NCBI RefSeq assembly: GCF_002920895.1
Contig: NZ_PQVG01000006.1
Span: 186,001 to 250,000 of the forward strand
Source of the DNA: Flavobacterium alvei
GTDB lineage: Bacteria > Bacteroidota > Bacteroidia > Flavobacteriales > Flavobacteriaceae
Reading direction: 5' to 3'
DNA length: 64,000 nt
The first letter of the stretch is position 1, and each line of letters opens with the position of its first letter. The translations under genes were made by a program, and so were the position numbers. Of the stretch, positions 9,132-17,834 are shown one piece after another. Under the pieces are notes generated by a model. The model worked only from the letters and a program-made list of their open reading frames with translations, did no database searches and had not been told where the DNA came from.

Positions 9132-9701
9132 TTACAAACTAGCTTTTCTCCATTTGTACAATAATAATCGTCTTCTATCATCAATATCATTGACTCTAAT
9201 TTCAGTAACATCTTCGATTTTGAAAAGCGAAGTACCTAAATCTTCTCCGTTTTTGGCCACACAATTCAGGATAAAATCTTCGTCTGAAATGTCTTTGACA
9301 AATCCTGTAAAGTATTCATTTCCGTTGATTTCAATACTAGCCAATTGCTCTTTGGCTTTATGAAGTTGCAAAAGTGCATCAAATTGCCAATTTTCAGATT
9401 GATTTAACGAAATACTAAATTCCGAAGGTTTGTCTATAATGTCGGAATATTCGATGAGGCATTCCATCACTTTGGTGTAATCGTCATTGAAATCGATGTT
9501 CTTAATGTTGGCTACTTTTATAAAAATAATTCCATCTTGTTTTCCAAATCGTGTAAAATGTCTAAAACCGATATATTCTTCATTTATTTCGGTGATGTAA
9601 CCTACAAATGAACCTTTGTCGGTATTGTATAACCATATCGAAATGATTTCTTTGTTTTCTTTTGATTTTCGCAATATCGAATTTAAAATACTGGTGCTCA
9701 T
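9132..9701 (-). CDS. Unknown protein with two similar small beta-barrel-like halves
   Basis: I do not recognise this 189-aa soluble protein. Two internal segments share a pattern: VGYITEINEEYIGFRHF followed by a Gly-rich turn and IFIKVANIKNIDFND (about residues 30-75), and TGFVKDISDEDFILNCV followed by GTSLFKIEDVTEIRVND (about 125-175). Both resemble short five-strand barrels of the Sm/LSm or RimM kind, in which a strand carrying G-x-V is followed by a loop and a final I-x-x-I strand. The resemblance is only visual. It is 5 nt downstream of the TlpA-like gene on the same strand, so the two are probably cotranscribed. Confidence 0.6.
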   Translation of the reverse strand: MSTSILNSILRKSKENKEIISIWLYNTDKGSFVGYITEINEEYIGFRHFTRFGKQDGIIFIKVANIKNIDFNDDYTKVMECLIEYSDIIDKPSEFSISLNQSENWQFDALLQLHKAKEQLASIEINGNEYFTGFVKDISDEDFILNCVAKNGEDLGTSLFKIEDVTEIRVNDIDDRRRLLLYKWRKASL

Positions 9702-9706
9702 ACAGA

Positions 9707-10804
9707 TTATATTTTTTTCTTAATTATTTCATTATTTACAAGCAAAAGTTCTTGATTAATCGTTTTGTATTCCTTTGTTTTTTTTGAGTTTTCTAAATCT
9801 TTTTCTGGAATCCAATAGGTTGGAAAAATTTTCTCTTTCTTTTTATAATCTTCCAACATATATCTTCCGGTTTGTTTCCACATTGTTCTAAGACTATTGA
9901 TTTGCTTTTCTGAAAGTTGCGGAAATTCATTAGGATAATCGGCTTGCAATCGTGCCATTATTTCACGATGTTTTTTAAAATATTCTTCTTTATCGATAGT
10001 TTTCTTTTGGTATTGATCGAGTAATTCTTTCTTTTCAGGAGCGTTCTTTTTAATAAAATCACCAAACTCTGACGAAGCTTTTTTCCAATTGTCATTGTAG
10101 ATTTTCAATTCTGGAACATTCTCCCAGTAAGGATTTACTAAACCTATATCAATTTTAGTCAATGCCATATGGTCAATGTCGCCTCTTTCGATTTGCTCTA
10201 AATAATGATTGACCAAAACATAATTTTGCTCTAGTTCCTTGACCGTTTTTAGATTGGACAATTCCTTCAAAGTATAGTTGGAATAATCCGAAATCTGGTC
10301 ATTCTGAGTGTTGCCTTTGTACTTTTCGATAATGTCTTCAATTACTTCCGATGTTAACTCATAACCCGTTAATATGGGATAACCTTCCCAACGTACGATG
10401 CCATTAGTATCTATCAAAATACAATGTGGAATACCTTGTACTTCCAGCGAATTATACATTCTTCTTTCGGTGTCAATAGCACTGAAATATTCTATTTTAG
10501 GATTCGTAAGGCTTTGAACTTTTTCTTGGGTTTCGTCGCTAATGCCAATAACAATTAAGTCCTTTTCGAATTCTGTTCTGAATTTATTCAACTCGGGAAT
10601 GGCTCTTCTACACGGTCCACACCAAGTAGCCCAAAAATCGATGAGTACAAATTTCCCTTTAGTATTAGGCTTGTCTGTAAGCCATTTTTCGACAACCAGT
10701 TTGGGTGCTTTTTGATTGATAACCGATTTTGCCCATAATTTTTTGTCTTGCGAAAAGGCGTTTATTACAAACAGACAAGTCAAAAGGAGTAAAGTGTTTT
10801 TCAT
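9707..10804 (-). CDS. Secreted TlpA-like thioredoxin-fold protein with a long C-terminal extension
   Basis: A Sec signal peptide (MKNTLLLLTCLFVINAFSQ) precedes a TlpA/ResA-type domain with redox motif WCGPC (Cys62, Cys65), the cis-Pro segment VQGIPHCILID and the typical insertion. From about residue 160 a helical Lys/Glu-rich region of 200 residues follows, with no recognised motif. The redox domain suggests a periplasmic thiol reductant, used for instance in cytochrome maturation or protein-disulfide handling. The extension is unusual compared with the 150-190 aa of simple TlpA proteins. It is followed closely by the 189-aa unknown gene. Confidence 0.82.
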   Translation of the reverse strand: MKNTLLLLTCLFVINAFSQDKKLWAKSVINQKAPKLVVEKWLTDKPNTKGKFVLIDFWATWCGPCRRAIPELNKFRTEFEKDLIVIGISDETQEKVQSLTNPKIEYFSAIDTERRMYNSLEVQGIPHCILIDTNGIVRWEGYPILTGYELTSEVIEDIIEKYKGNTQNDQISDYSNYTLKELSNLKTVKELEQNYVLVNHYLEQIERGDIDHMALTKIDIGLVNPYWENVPELKIYNDNWKKASSEFGDFIKKNAPEKKELLDQYQKKTIDKEEYFKKHREIMARLQADYPNEFPQLSEKQINSLRTMWKQTGRYMLEDYKKKEKIFPTYWIPEKDLENSKKTKEYKTINQELLLVNNEIIKKKI

Positions 10805-10915
10805 TTTGGAATTTATTTTGGTTGGATTAATTATAAATCAATAAGAGCAACTTTGTTGGCACGAGCGAGACTTTCAAGCCCAATGTTATTAAGTTAAGCT
10901 TTATTTGTCATTCTT

Positions 10916-11596
10916 TTAAAGATCAATAAAATCGGACTCATTCAAAGTTATATTTTGAGTTGTTAATAATTCAGAATTACTTGCAGGAAAAGTAAAAACA
11001 GCTTGTTGATATTTTCCATTTGGTTTAATTCGTTGAAAGGTTAATTTTTGTATTTCATTATTTGTTATATAAATTCTTTTCAGAAACATTGTGTTACTAA
11101 TAATTTCGGGATTTCTTAGTTGTCTTGTCGTTTTATGGTAAATGCTAATGGGTAAAATTGAAATAGAATTCATATTTATAGTTACATCGCAAGGATACAG
11201 TTTTATAAATTGAATGGAATTAAATACAAAAGAATCCCCCAGATTTTTAATTTCAACCGAATCATTTAATCCATAATAACTTTGATCAGTTGGAGAATTT
11301 TCAATAATTACTCTATAAGAAGAACCCTCTCCTGTTGTTGTAAATGTTATTTCATATTCTCCCAAACTGTTGGTATAAGTCGAATCTATATATTTAGAGA
11401 AATAATCTGTACTTCCTCCATCAGATACAAAACGATTTTTAAATTCTCCAATTTTCACTTTTGCATTTACAATTGGTGCACCAAGATAATTTGTTAGCGT
11501 ACCTGAAACTTTAGTTTGAATTCCACTTTGAACGTTCTCTTTTTCACAACTTACCAATACTAATAAGAAAGAAATGCAGATTAAAATGTTTTTCAT
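10916..11596 (-). CDS. Lipoprotein with a carboxypeptidase-regulatory-like beta domain
   Basis: The N-terminus MKNILICISFLLVLVSCEKE is a signal peptide with lipobox LVSC, so the mature protein is probably acylated at Cys17. Residues 30-110 (VSGTLTNYLGAPIVNAKVKI ... SLGEYEITF) follow the pattern of a CarboxypepD_reg-like/transthyretin beta sandwich that begins many Bacteroidota envelope proteins. The rest is beta-rich and unrecognised. It probably sits on the outer membrane. It is separated from the TlpA-like gene by 111 nt, so cotranscription is possible but not shown. Confidence 0.72.
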   Translation of the reverse strand: MKNILICISFLLVLVSCEKENVQSGIQTKVSGTLTNYLGAPIVNAKVKIGEFKNRFVSDGGSTDYFSKYIDSTYTNSLGEYEITFTTTGEGSSYRVIIENSPTDQSYYGLNDSVEIKNLGDSFVFNSIQFIKLYPCDVTINMNSISILPISIYHKTTRQLRNPEIISNTMFLKRIYITNNEIQKLTFQRIKPNGKYQQAVFTFPASNSELLTTQNITLNESDFIDL

Positions 11597-11702
11597 AATG
11601 TATTTTTTAAATTATTTATACTTAGTTATACTCTCCGAAAATTTAAAAAAGGTTTTCTTTTAAGGAAGACTTCGAGGAGCGGGGCTACCGGTTCTGTTTT
11701 TT

Positions 11703-12815
11703 TCATTCCTTTAATTCATAATTTGTACTTCTTCCTCCTGCAGTTTCTTTTTGCAGCATATTTTTGTCAATCAAATCATTTATGTCTCGTATGGCAGTAT
11801 CTTTTGAGCATTTGGCAATCTTTGCCCATTTTGATGATGTCAGTTTTCCATCCAATCCGTCTAATAATTTATTTAAAAGTTTCTTCTGTCTTTCATTGAT
11901 CAAAGTTTTGGAATGCTTAGTCCAGAAGTCGGCTTTGAATAAAACTTTAACTAATGTTTCATCGGTCGATTTTAAAGAATGTATCAGGCAGTTCAAAAAC
12001 CAGCTCATCCATTCTGTTATATCAAGATTCCCTTTTTGTGTCTTTTCAAGTATTTCATAATACTGCTTTCTTTCCATTCGAATTTGTGCAGACATACTAT
12101 AAAAACGTTGATTCGTTTTATCCGATTGTGCCAATAACATATCGGTCAACGCCCTTGTTATCCTGCCATTTCCATCTTCAAATGGGTGGACGGTTACAAA
12201 CCATAAGTGGGCAATAGCTGCTTTTAGTACCAAATCAATAGTTGAATTAGTATTAAACCAATCTATAAACTGATTCATCTCTTTTTCGACCAATATCGAA
12301 TCTGGCGCTTGAAAATGTACTTTCTCCTTACCCAAAGCTCCCGACACCACTTGCATTGCCCCAGTGGTATCTTTTCGCCAATCGCCAACAGTAATTTTAT
12401 ACATTCCGCTTCTTCCCGTTGGGAATAATGCTGCCTGCCAATCGAATAGTCTTTCGGTTGTTACTGGTTTAAAGCAATTTTGTGTTGCATCCAATAGCAT
12501 TTCGACTACACCGTCAACATTCCTGTCCGACTCAACAGAACTGGCGATTTCCATCCCCAATCTGCGGGCGATAGAGGAACGAACTTGGTCAGGATTTAAA
12601 TATTCTCCTTCTATTTCTGACGATTTTAATACATCAAGTGTCAATGTGTCCAGCAAGGCTTCACTTCTTAGGTCGAATCCTAAAGATTCCATTTTCCCTA
12701 TGAGTCTTCCTTGCAAATTTCTCACCTCACTCAACAAACCAACTATTTCATCAGTATTCCAAGTGAAATTGGGCCAATTGTCTTTTTGATGGATAAAACG
12801 TATCATTCGTTGCAT
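11703..12815 (-). CDS. Fic family protein (DUF4172 N-terminus, self-inhibited class) with C-terminal winged helix
   Basis: The Fic core motif HPFEDGNGRITR (residues 210-221) is intact, with catalytic His210 and the phosphate loop. The N-terminus (FIHQKDNWPNFTWN and following helices) looks like DUF4172. It carries the inhibitory-helix motif S-x-x-x-E-G (Ser65, Glu69, Gly70), typical of class II Fic proteins that block their own ATP site. The last 50 residues (LTSSKWAKIAKCSKDTAIRDI) look like a winged helix-turn-helix. It probably AMPylates a target and may also bind its own promoter, which holds several TGCAACGAA-type repeats. No separate antitoxin gene is seen. Confidence 0.9.
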   Translation of the reverse strand: MQRMIRFIHQKDNWPNFTWNTDEIVGLLSEVRNLQGRLIGKMESLGFDLRSEALLDTLTLDVLKSSEIEGEYLNPDQVRSSIARRLGMEIASSVESDRNVDGVVEMLLDATQNCFKPVTTERLFDWQAALFPTGRSGMYKITVGDWRKDTTGAMQVVSGALGKEKVHFQAPDSILVEKEMNQFIDWFNTNSTIDLVLKAAIAHLWFVTVHPFEDGNGRITRALTDMLLAQSDKTNQRFYSMSAQIRMERKQYYEILEKTQKGNLDITEWMSWFLNCLIHSLKSTDETLVKVLFKADFWTKHSKTLINERQKKLLNKLLDGLDGKLTSSKWAKIAKCSKDTAIRDINDLIDKNMLQKETAGGRSTNYELKE

Positions 12816-12904
12816 ATTTTACGGCGAATATACACTTTATTCGTCGCATTTAAAAAATTATCGTTGCATTTTTTGCGTTGTTTAGATGAGTTATTCGTTG
12901 CAAA
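12806..12904 (-). promoter_or_regulatory. Iterated operator-like repeats upstream of the Fic gene
   Basis: On the minus strand the unit TGC(A/G)ACGA(A/T) occurs four times between 12904 and 12806, in the order TGCAACGAA, TGCAACGAT, TGCGACGAA and TGCAACGAA. The last copy overlaps the start codon. Between the last two, CGAATA and TATTCG form an inverted pair (12825-12843). The placement fits an autoregulatory operator. Confidence 0.55.
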
Positions 12905-13006
12905 GTCGTGTTTTTATGCTTGAAGGTAAAGTAAATAATGCTTGTTTTATTTTTTTTTGGGGTTGGGTTAGTTTGTTTGTGGGGGCTGGTTTACTCTCGA
13001 TTATGG

Positions 13007-13026
13007 GCACGGATTGCAAATCCGCG
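13007..13026. repeat. Short GC-rich hairpin element
   Basis: CGGATT and AATCCG flank the trinucleotide GCA, extended by GC/GC outside one mismatch. It sits in a G-rich stretch (12955-13040) unlike the surrounding A/T-rich DNA, downstream of the GIY-YIG gene. It may be a mobile or REP-like palindrome, or a terminator. Confidence 0.45.
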
Positions 13027-13056
13027 CTATCGGGGTATATTTAAAGCAAAACCTCT

Positions 13057-14511
13057 TTATGCCTTATTAAAACTAGTTGGATATTCTTCGGCTATAAGGT
13101 CTTCAATTGTTTTAATTCCTTCTGTAGAATTCATTTTTTCTAATAAAGCTAATGTTTCTCTATATTGCATTGCTTCTGGCAAAATTGTAAATTCAGCTTC
13201 AAATCCTAATTCGGCTATTTTTTTTTCAATTTCTTCTAAACTAACATTGAAAAATTCTTTTCTGTAATTTAACATATTTACTTTTTTATTAGAAAATGCT
13301 TTGTGAAGTTCATTTTCTAAAGTTCTCGCTTCGTCTGAGTAAATCATAGCGTGAACATCAAATTGAAATGGAACAGAAGCATCTCCAAGTTCTTTAACTC
13401 TATCAATTGGTTCAAGTCTTCTTGTCATACCTATTTTGTATACGTTTTCACCAAACGAACCAATATTAGAAATTATATAAACGTGTCCACGTTTTGTTTG
13501 TTGAGCCATTGACATTGCACGTTCTTTCTTCTCTTGTGCTAATAATAATTCTTGCTCTAGAATCAAAATTTTAGAATTAAGTTCTTCTTGTAATTCACCT
13601 GTAGCTTTTTCAACTTCTTTTCTTGCTTTAAGTAATGCTTTTTGATAAGTTTCTTCTTCTTTTTCAGCTTGTCTTTGAGCTTGCTCAAATTCACGTCTTG
13701 CTTTTTCTTCTTCTCGTAATTCTTCCTGAATAGCTCTCATTTCTTCTTTTTCTTCTTGGCGTTTTACTTGGAACTCATATTCAAGAGTGATTTCTTTTAT
13801 TTTTAATTCAAGATATTCATAAGATATTATAACCGCACTTCCTTCTCCTAATTTATTTAAAGTTTCATATGATTTATGAATACGTTCTTTCATTTGATTA
13901 ACGTTATTCCATTTCACTTTTCCAATTTGAGCATTACATTCCCCATTAAACGCACGAAGGATTAATTTAATAAACTTTTTTGTTGAGGCTTTACCTTTTG
14001 AAAGACTTCCATCGATTGTCCAATTTGTATTGCAAGTTGCGGCAGTTTCTAATTGAATCATTAATTTTTGCTCTTCAATAATTCTATTTTGTTCAGCTCG
14101 ATAATCTTCTGATTTTTCAAAATCGTAAACAGGTTCATAAATGCCAAATTCTATTAAATCTAATTTTGATTCATATAAACTGACATCTTTTCGAAGTTGA
14201 GTATAAGTTTCGAGTGCCGTTTGATAATTTAGGTTTAATTCGTCAAAATCTTTTTGTAAATAATTTATTGATTGTTTTTTGTTCTCAATAGTTGAATTTA
14301 ATTCAATTTCTTTGTCTAAAATAACTTTATTAAGTTCTTTTTCTTTTTCTGAAATCTCATTAGTTTTATTTTGAATTAGTAATTCTAATTCATTCTTTTT
14401 ATTATCAACTTCGTTTTGAATATCAGTTATAGATTTAAACTTTTGAAGTTTTTCTTGAAGAATTCGTATTTCTTCAAACTCTTTCTTTTTTAGAAAATCG
14501 AATAATCCCAT
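13057..14511 (-). CDS. DUF4041 protein with C-terminal T5orf172-type GIY-YIG nuclease domain
   Basis: From the chosen start MGLFDFLKKKEFEE the protein has 484 aa. Residues 10-110 form a Lys/Glu-rich coiled coil. About 115-260 resemble DUF4041 (TNWTIDGSLSKGKASTKKF). A second charged coiled coil runs to about 335, and the last 150 residues hold a GIY-YIG domain of the T5orf172/MUG113 type (HVYIISNIG, VYKIGMTRR, then LENELHKAF with the catalytic Glu). This architecture is common in phages and genomic islands and is presumed to cut DNA. An alternative start 42 nt upstream is possible. It is flanked by a Fic gene and an unknown gene, suggesting an accessory or defence region. Confidence 0.82.
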   Translation of the reverse strand: MGLFDFLKKKEFEEIRILQEKLQKFKSITDIQNEVDNKKNELELLIQNKTNEISEKEKELNKVILDKEIELNSTIENKKQSINYLQKDFDELNLNYQTALETYTQLRKDVSLYESKLDLIEFGIYEPVYDFEKSEDYRAEQNRIIEEQKLMIQLETAATCNTNWTIDGSLSKGKASTKKFIKLILRAFNGECNAQIGKVKWNNVNQMKERIHKSYETLNKLGEGSAVIISYEYLELKIKEITLEYEFQVKRQEEKEEMRAIQEELREEEKARREFEQAQRQAEKEEETYQKALLKARKEVEKATGELQEELNSKILILEQELLLAQEKKERAMSMAQQTKRGHVYIISNIGSFGENVYKIGMTRRLEPIDRVKELGDASVPFQFDVHAMIYSDEARTLENELHKAFSNKKVNMLNYRKEFFNVSLEEIEKKIAELGFEAEFTILPEAMQYRETLALLEKMNSTEGIKTIEDLIAEEYPTSFNKA

Positions 14512-14597
14512 AATTAGAAATTTTGATAAGATTTTTATTTGTTTTTTATGCAATTTTAAATTTATTATCTATTAATCATACAATTATATTATCGTGA

Positions 14598-15104
14598 TTA
14601 ATTGTATAAATCATCAAGAAAAATTTTCCAAAAATCTATCGTTTTAAGTAATAAACTTTCAAAATCAAGTTCTTCACTATTAACGTCGTTGACAATAATA
14701 AATCTAGGAACATTATAATCATTTCTATCATAATCATATGGCGAAAAATCTCCCGATGAAACTACTGTTTGATCTTCTTTATTTATTTTACAATGTTTAG
14801 ATCCATTTGTAATCATTCGCATATATTCCAATGCTAAACATTGCGTCTTCAGATGTTCCTGATATTTTGATAAACCAGATATTTTTTTCTTGCCTTCTTT
14901 TGAATCTTGGAATTTTGAATCTGTTTTGAAAAATTCTTGGTAAGTCCAATCAGTAAGATGCCAAGATGTAATTGCACAATTTATCGCATGTCGAGGATTA
15001 AGATGTGCTCTGTCAAAATCATTATATTCATCACGCAACTTTTCAAAAAAGTCTTTAGAATTTTTAATCTCAAAAGAATTGTTAGGATTAAAGTTTTCAA
15101 TCAT
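14598..15104 (-). CDS. Unknown 168-aa protein adjacent to the DUF4041/GIY-YIG gene
   Basis: I do not recognise a named family. The protein is soluble, with a His/Trp-rich helix (RHAINCAITSWHLTDWTYQE, residues about 43-62) and a later helix ending MRMITNGSKHCK near residue 100. An all-helical fold with an N-x-x-K-H motif recalls HEPN-like or phage-borne proteins, but this is a guess. The last helix is rich in Leu and Trp (LLLKTIDFWKIFLDDLY). A -7 box TATTTTTG on the minus strand (15127-15134) lies about 20 nt upstream. The gene is 86 nt upstream of the GIY-YIG gene on the same strand, so they may form one unit. Confidence 0.62.
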   Translation of the reverse strand: MIENFNPNNSFEIKNSKDFFEKLRDEYNDFDRAHLNPRHAINCAITSWHLTDWTYQEFFKTDSKFQDSKEGKKKISGLSKYQEHLKTQCLALEYMRMITNGSKHCKINKEDQTVVSSGDFSPYDYDRNDYNVPRFIIVNDVNSEELDFESLLLKTIDFWKIFLDDLYN

Positions 15105-15260
15105 ATTTAGATGTTTTTTTTAAAATCAAAAATAATTTATTGTAACTATGATAACCATCATTTTTTTTCAATCCCAAATATACCCATTTTATCCCATCTA
15201 CAATAAATCCTACAATTAAATTTAAAGAAAAATTGCACTAATTCAATTTTTATCCATCAA

Positions 15261-15305
15261 TGTAACACTTGTTACTGAACAAAAAATATCGCGAATATAT
15301 CTTTG
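15261..15305 (+). promoter_or_regulatory. Crp/Fnr-type site A and promoter of the RND efflux operon
   Basis: The palindrome TGTAAC-ACTT-GTTACT (15261-15276) lies upstream of the -7 box TATCTTTG (15298-15305), followed by GCCCCATAAT and the tolC-like ATG at 15329. The distance from the first base of the site to TTTG is 41 nt, as at four other promoters in the window. Confidence 0.7.
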
Positions 15306-15328
15306 CCCCATAATCAAGAACAATCATT

Positions 15329-16642
15329 ATGAGGAAAATCAATTTTATAATCATCATTGGAACGCTTTCCATATCAACTTTGGGTTTCGGGCAAGACACC
15401 TTGACGATTTCCAAAAAAGATATTGTACAAAAAGCCAACGACAAAAACCTGCAACTCCAGATTGCGAATCAAGCCTTCAAATCGGCACAAGCCGATTACC
15501 GACAATCCAATGCTTTGTTTTTGCCAAGCATCACGGCATCGCACACTGCGATTTCAACCACAAATCCCTTGATGGCTTTTGGTTCGAAATTGAATCAGGA
15601 AGTGTTGACCGCTTCGGATTTCAATCCCGCCTTGTTGAACAATCCTTCGGCAACCCAAAATTACGCCACCAAAATCGAGGTTTTGCAACCGCTGATCAAC
15701 GTGGATGGTTTGTACGGAAGACAAGCCGCCAAGTCCAAAATGGAAGCCTTTCAATTGCAAACCGAACGCACGGGAGAATACTTAGCTTTGGAGGTCAACA
15801 AATCTTTTATGCAATTGCAATTAGCCTACAAAGCCGTAAAAGTTTTGGAAAAAGCCAATGCCACGGCCGATGCCAATTTGAAACTAATCGAGAATTATTT
15901 CAAGCAAGGCATTCTTCAAAAAACGGATGTATTGTCGGTGCAAGTTCGTGTTGGGGAAATCAAAAACCAATTGCAATACGCCAAAAGCAACGTGCAAAAC
16001 GCTTCGGATTATTTGGCTTTTCTTCTGAATGAAGACAACACCAACAAAATTTATAAACCCTTGGAAGAGTTAGATAATACGATTGCTATTTCAAGTAGTA
16101 ATGCAATTATTTCCGGCAATCGAAAAGACCTTTTGGCAATGGACAAATCATCTGAAGCTTACGCCAAAATGTACCAATCCAGCAAGATGAATTTCTTGCC
16201 CAGCCTGAACGCTTTTGGAAGTTACGAAATGTACGACGACAAACTTTTTGGCACCAATGCCCAAGGCTATTTGGTGGGCGCACAATTGTCCTGGAAAGTT
16301 TTTGATGGTTACAAATCCATCGGGAAAATGGAAAAAGCCAAAGCCGAATATCAAAAAGCGGAAGTGGAAAACCAACAGTACAAATCGCAAAGCCAATTGG
16401 AACTCAACAAAACGAATCGCCAGTTGAAAGACGCCGAAAACAAGGTAAATCTGGAAAAATTAGCCTTGCAACAATCGCAAGAAGCCTATAGAATCAGAAG
16501 CAACCGTTTCACACAAGGCTTGGAAAAAACCACCGATTTGTTGCAAGCCGAAACCCAAATGTTTCAGAAAGAACTGAAGTTGCTGCAAGCGGTTTTCGAA
16601 TATGATTTCACGCAAGAATATTTGCAGTTTTTGACGAAGTAG
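15329..16642 (+). CDS. TolC family outer-membrane channel of an RND efflux system
   Basis: This 437-aa protein has a signal peptide (MRKINFIIIIGTLSISTLGFGQ) and the two repeated long-helix halves of TolC-type channels. Each half includes a conserved block: LQIANQAFKSAQADYRQS and, in the second half, LEKLALQQSQEAYRIRSNRF with FTQGLEKTTDLLQAE. It should trimerise in the outer membrane and take substrate from the adaptor encoded 38 nt downstream. It is first in the operon tolC-like, adaptor, permease, PII-like, DUF2892, under the putative Crp/Fnr site A. The coding sequence looks more GC-rich than the genes on its left. Confidence 0.92.
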   Translation: MRKINFIIIIGTLSISTLGFGQDTLTISKKDIVQKANDKNLQLQIANQAFKSAQADYRQSNALFLPSITASHTAISTTNPLMAFGSKLNQEVLTASDFNPALLNNPSATQNYATKIEVLQPLINVDGLYGRQAAKSKMEAFQLQTERTGEYLALEVNKSFMQLQLAYKAVKVLEKANATADANLKLIENYFKQGILQKTDVLSVQVRVGEIKNQLQYAKSNVQNASDYLAFLLNEDNTNKIYKPLEELDNTIAISSSNAIISGNRKDLLAMDKSSEAYAKMYQSSKMNFLPSLNAFGSYEMYDDKLFGTNAQGYLVGAQLSWKVFDGYKSIGKMEKAKAEYQKAEVENQQYKSQSQLELNKTNRQLKDAENKVNLEKLALQQSQEAYRIRSNRFTQGLEKTTDLLQAETQMFQKELKLLQAVFEYDFTQEYLQFLTK

Positions 16643-16680
16643 AAAAAGGCAATAGTTAATAGTAATAAATAAAGAAATAT

Positions 16681-17760
16681 ATGAAAAAGTTAATCGCAAT
16701 CCTTTCCATATCCGCAGTTTTCCTAACGTCTTGCGGAGGAGACAAAAAAGAATCCATCAAACAAGAACCAGCCATTGCGGTAAAAGTAAGCGGAATTTCT
16801 GCCAACAACAACAGTCCGTTTGTAACCGCCAGCGGAAAAATTGAAGCCGAAAACGCGGCCAATTTAAGCACCCGAATGATGGGTTATGTGACCAAAATTC
16901 ACGTGAAAGTGGGGCAAAAAGTGGGAGCAGGGCAATTGTTGGTCAGCATCAACAACACCGATTTGCAAGCCAAAAAAGCACAAGTAGATGCCAGTATTTT
17001 GCAGGCAACAGCGGGTTACAACAATGCCAAAAAAGACTACGATCGTTTCGTGAATTTGTTCAAACAACAATCGGCTTCGCAAAAAGAATTAGACGATATG
17101 ACCGCTCGTTACGAAATGGCAAAAGCTGGTTTGGAAGGCGCCAAACAAATGCGAAACGAAGTACTAGCGCAGTTTTCGTATTCAAATATCACGGCTCCAT
17201 TTTCGGGAACGGTGACCAATACTTTTGTAAAAGAAGGCGACATGGCCAATCCAGGAATGCCTTTGGTGAGCGTGGAAGGCGCTACTCGTTTGCAAGTCAC
17301 CGCAATGGTTTCGGAAAATAATATTGCCGCCATTAAAAAAGAAATGGCAGTGAAAGTTTTGGTAAAATCATCCAACAAAAATCTAACTGGAAAAGTAAGC
17401 GAAGTGAGTGCTTCGGCCACCAACACGGGAGGACAATATTTGGTCAAAATCAATTTAAACAAAACCGATGCGTCTGTGCTGTCAGGAATGTTTGTCAACG
17501 TGCAGTTTCCTGTTGCCAACAAAGTTCAAGTTGCCAAAACTGAAATGGTATTGGTGCCAGAAACCGCTTTGGTCAAACAAGGACAACTAACGGGAATTTA
17601 TACGATAGGAACAGGGAATGTCGCCATTTTGCGATGGTTGCGAACAGGAAAAAACTTTGGCAATCAAGTGGAAGTCTTATCGGGATTGTCGGCCAACGAG
17701 CAATACATCATTTCGGCTGAAGGGAAGTTGTATAACGGAGCGACAGTTAGTGTTCAGTAA
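16681..17760 (+). CDS. RND efflux periplasmic adaptor (membrane fusion lipoprotein)
   Basis: The N-terminus MKKLIAILSISAVFLTSCGG has lipobox LTSC, so the mature adaptor is probably anchored by acyl-Cys18. The lipoyl halves are seen as GYVTKIHVKVGQKVGAGQLL (near residue 65) and SNITAPFSGTVTNTFVKEGD (near 165), separated by an alpha-helical hairpin. Beta-barrel and membrane-proximal domains follow. It would couple the RND permease to the TolC-like channel. The 74-nt gap to the permease holds short repeats of TGTTCAG and TTAAAC character. Confidence 0.92.
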   Translation: MKKLIAILSISAVFLTSCGGDKKESIKQEPAIAVKVSGISANNNSPFVTASGKIEAENAANLSTRMMGYVTKIHVKVGQKVGAGQLLVSINNTDLQAKKAQVDASILQATAGYNNAKKDYDRFVNLFKQQSASQKELDDMTARYEMAKAGLEGAKQMRNEVLAQFSYSNITAPFSGTVTNTFVKEGDMANPGMPLVSVEGATRLQVTAMVSENNIAAIKKEMAVKVLVKSSNKNLTGKVSEVSASATNTGGQYLVKINLNKTDASVLSGMFVNVQFPVANKVQVAKTEMVLVPETALVKQGQLTGIYTIGTGNVAILRWLRTGKNFGNQVEVLSGLSANEQYIISAEGKLYNGATVSVQ

Positions 17761-17834
17761 TCAGTGTTCAGCAGCAGATTTGTGTTTAGAGGACAACTTT
17801 AAACTATAAACCTTAAACAATAAACAAAAAAATT

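Noticed and set aside
12806..12904. Possible CRISPR-like repeat array upstream of the Fic gene
   Set aside because: Units are only about 9-12 bp with irregular spacing and no spacers; an operator is more likely.
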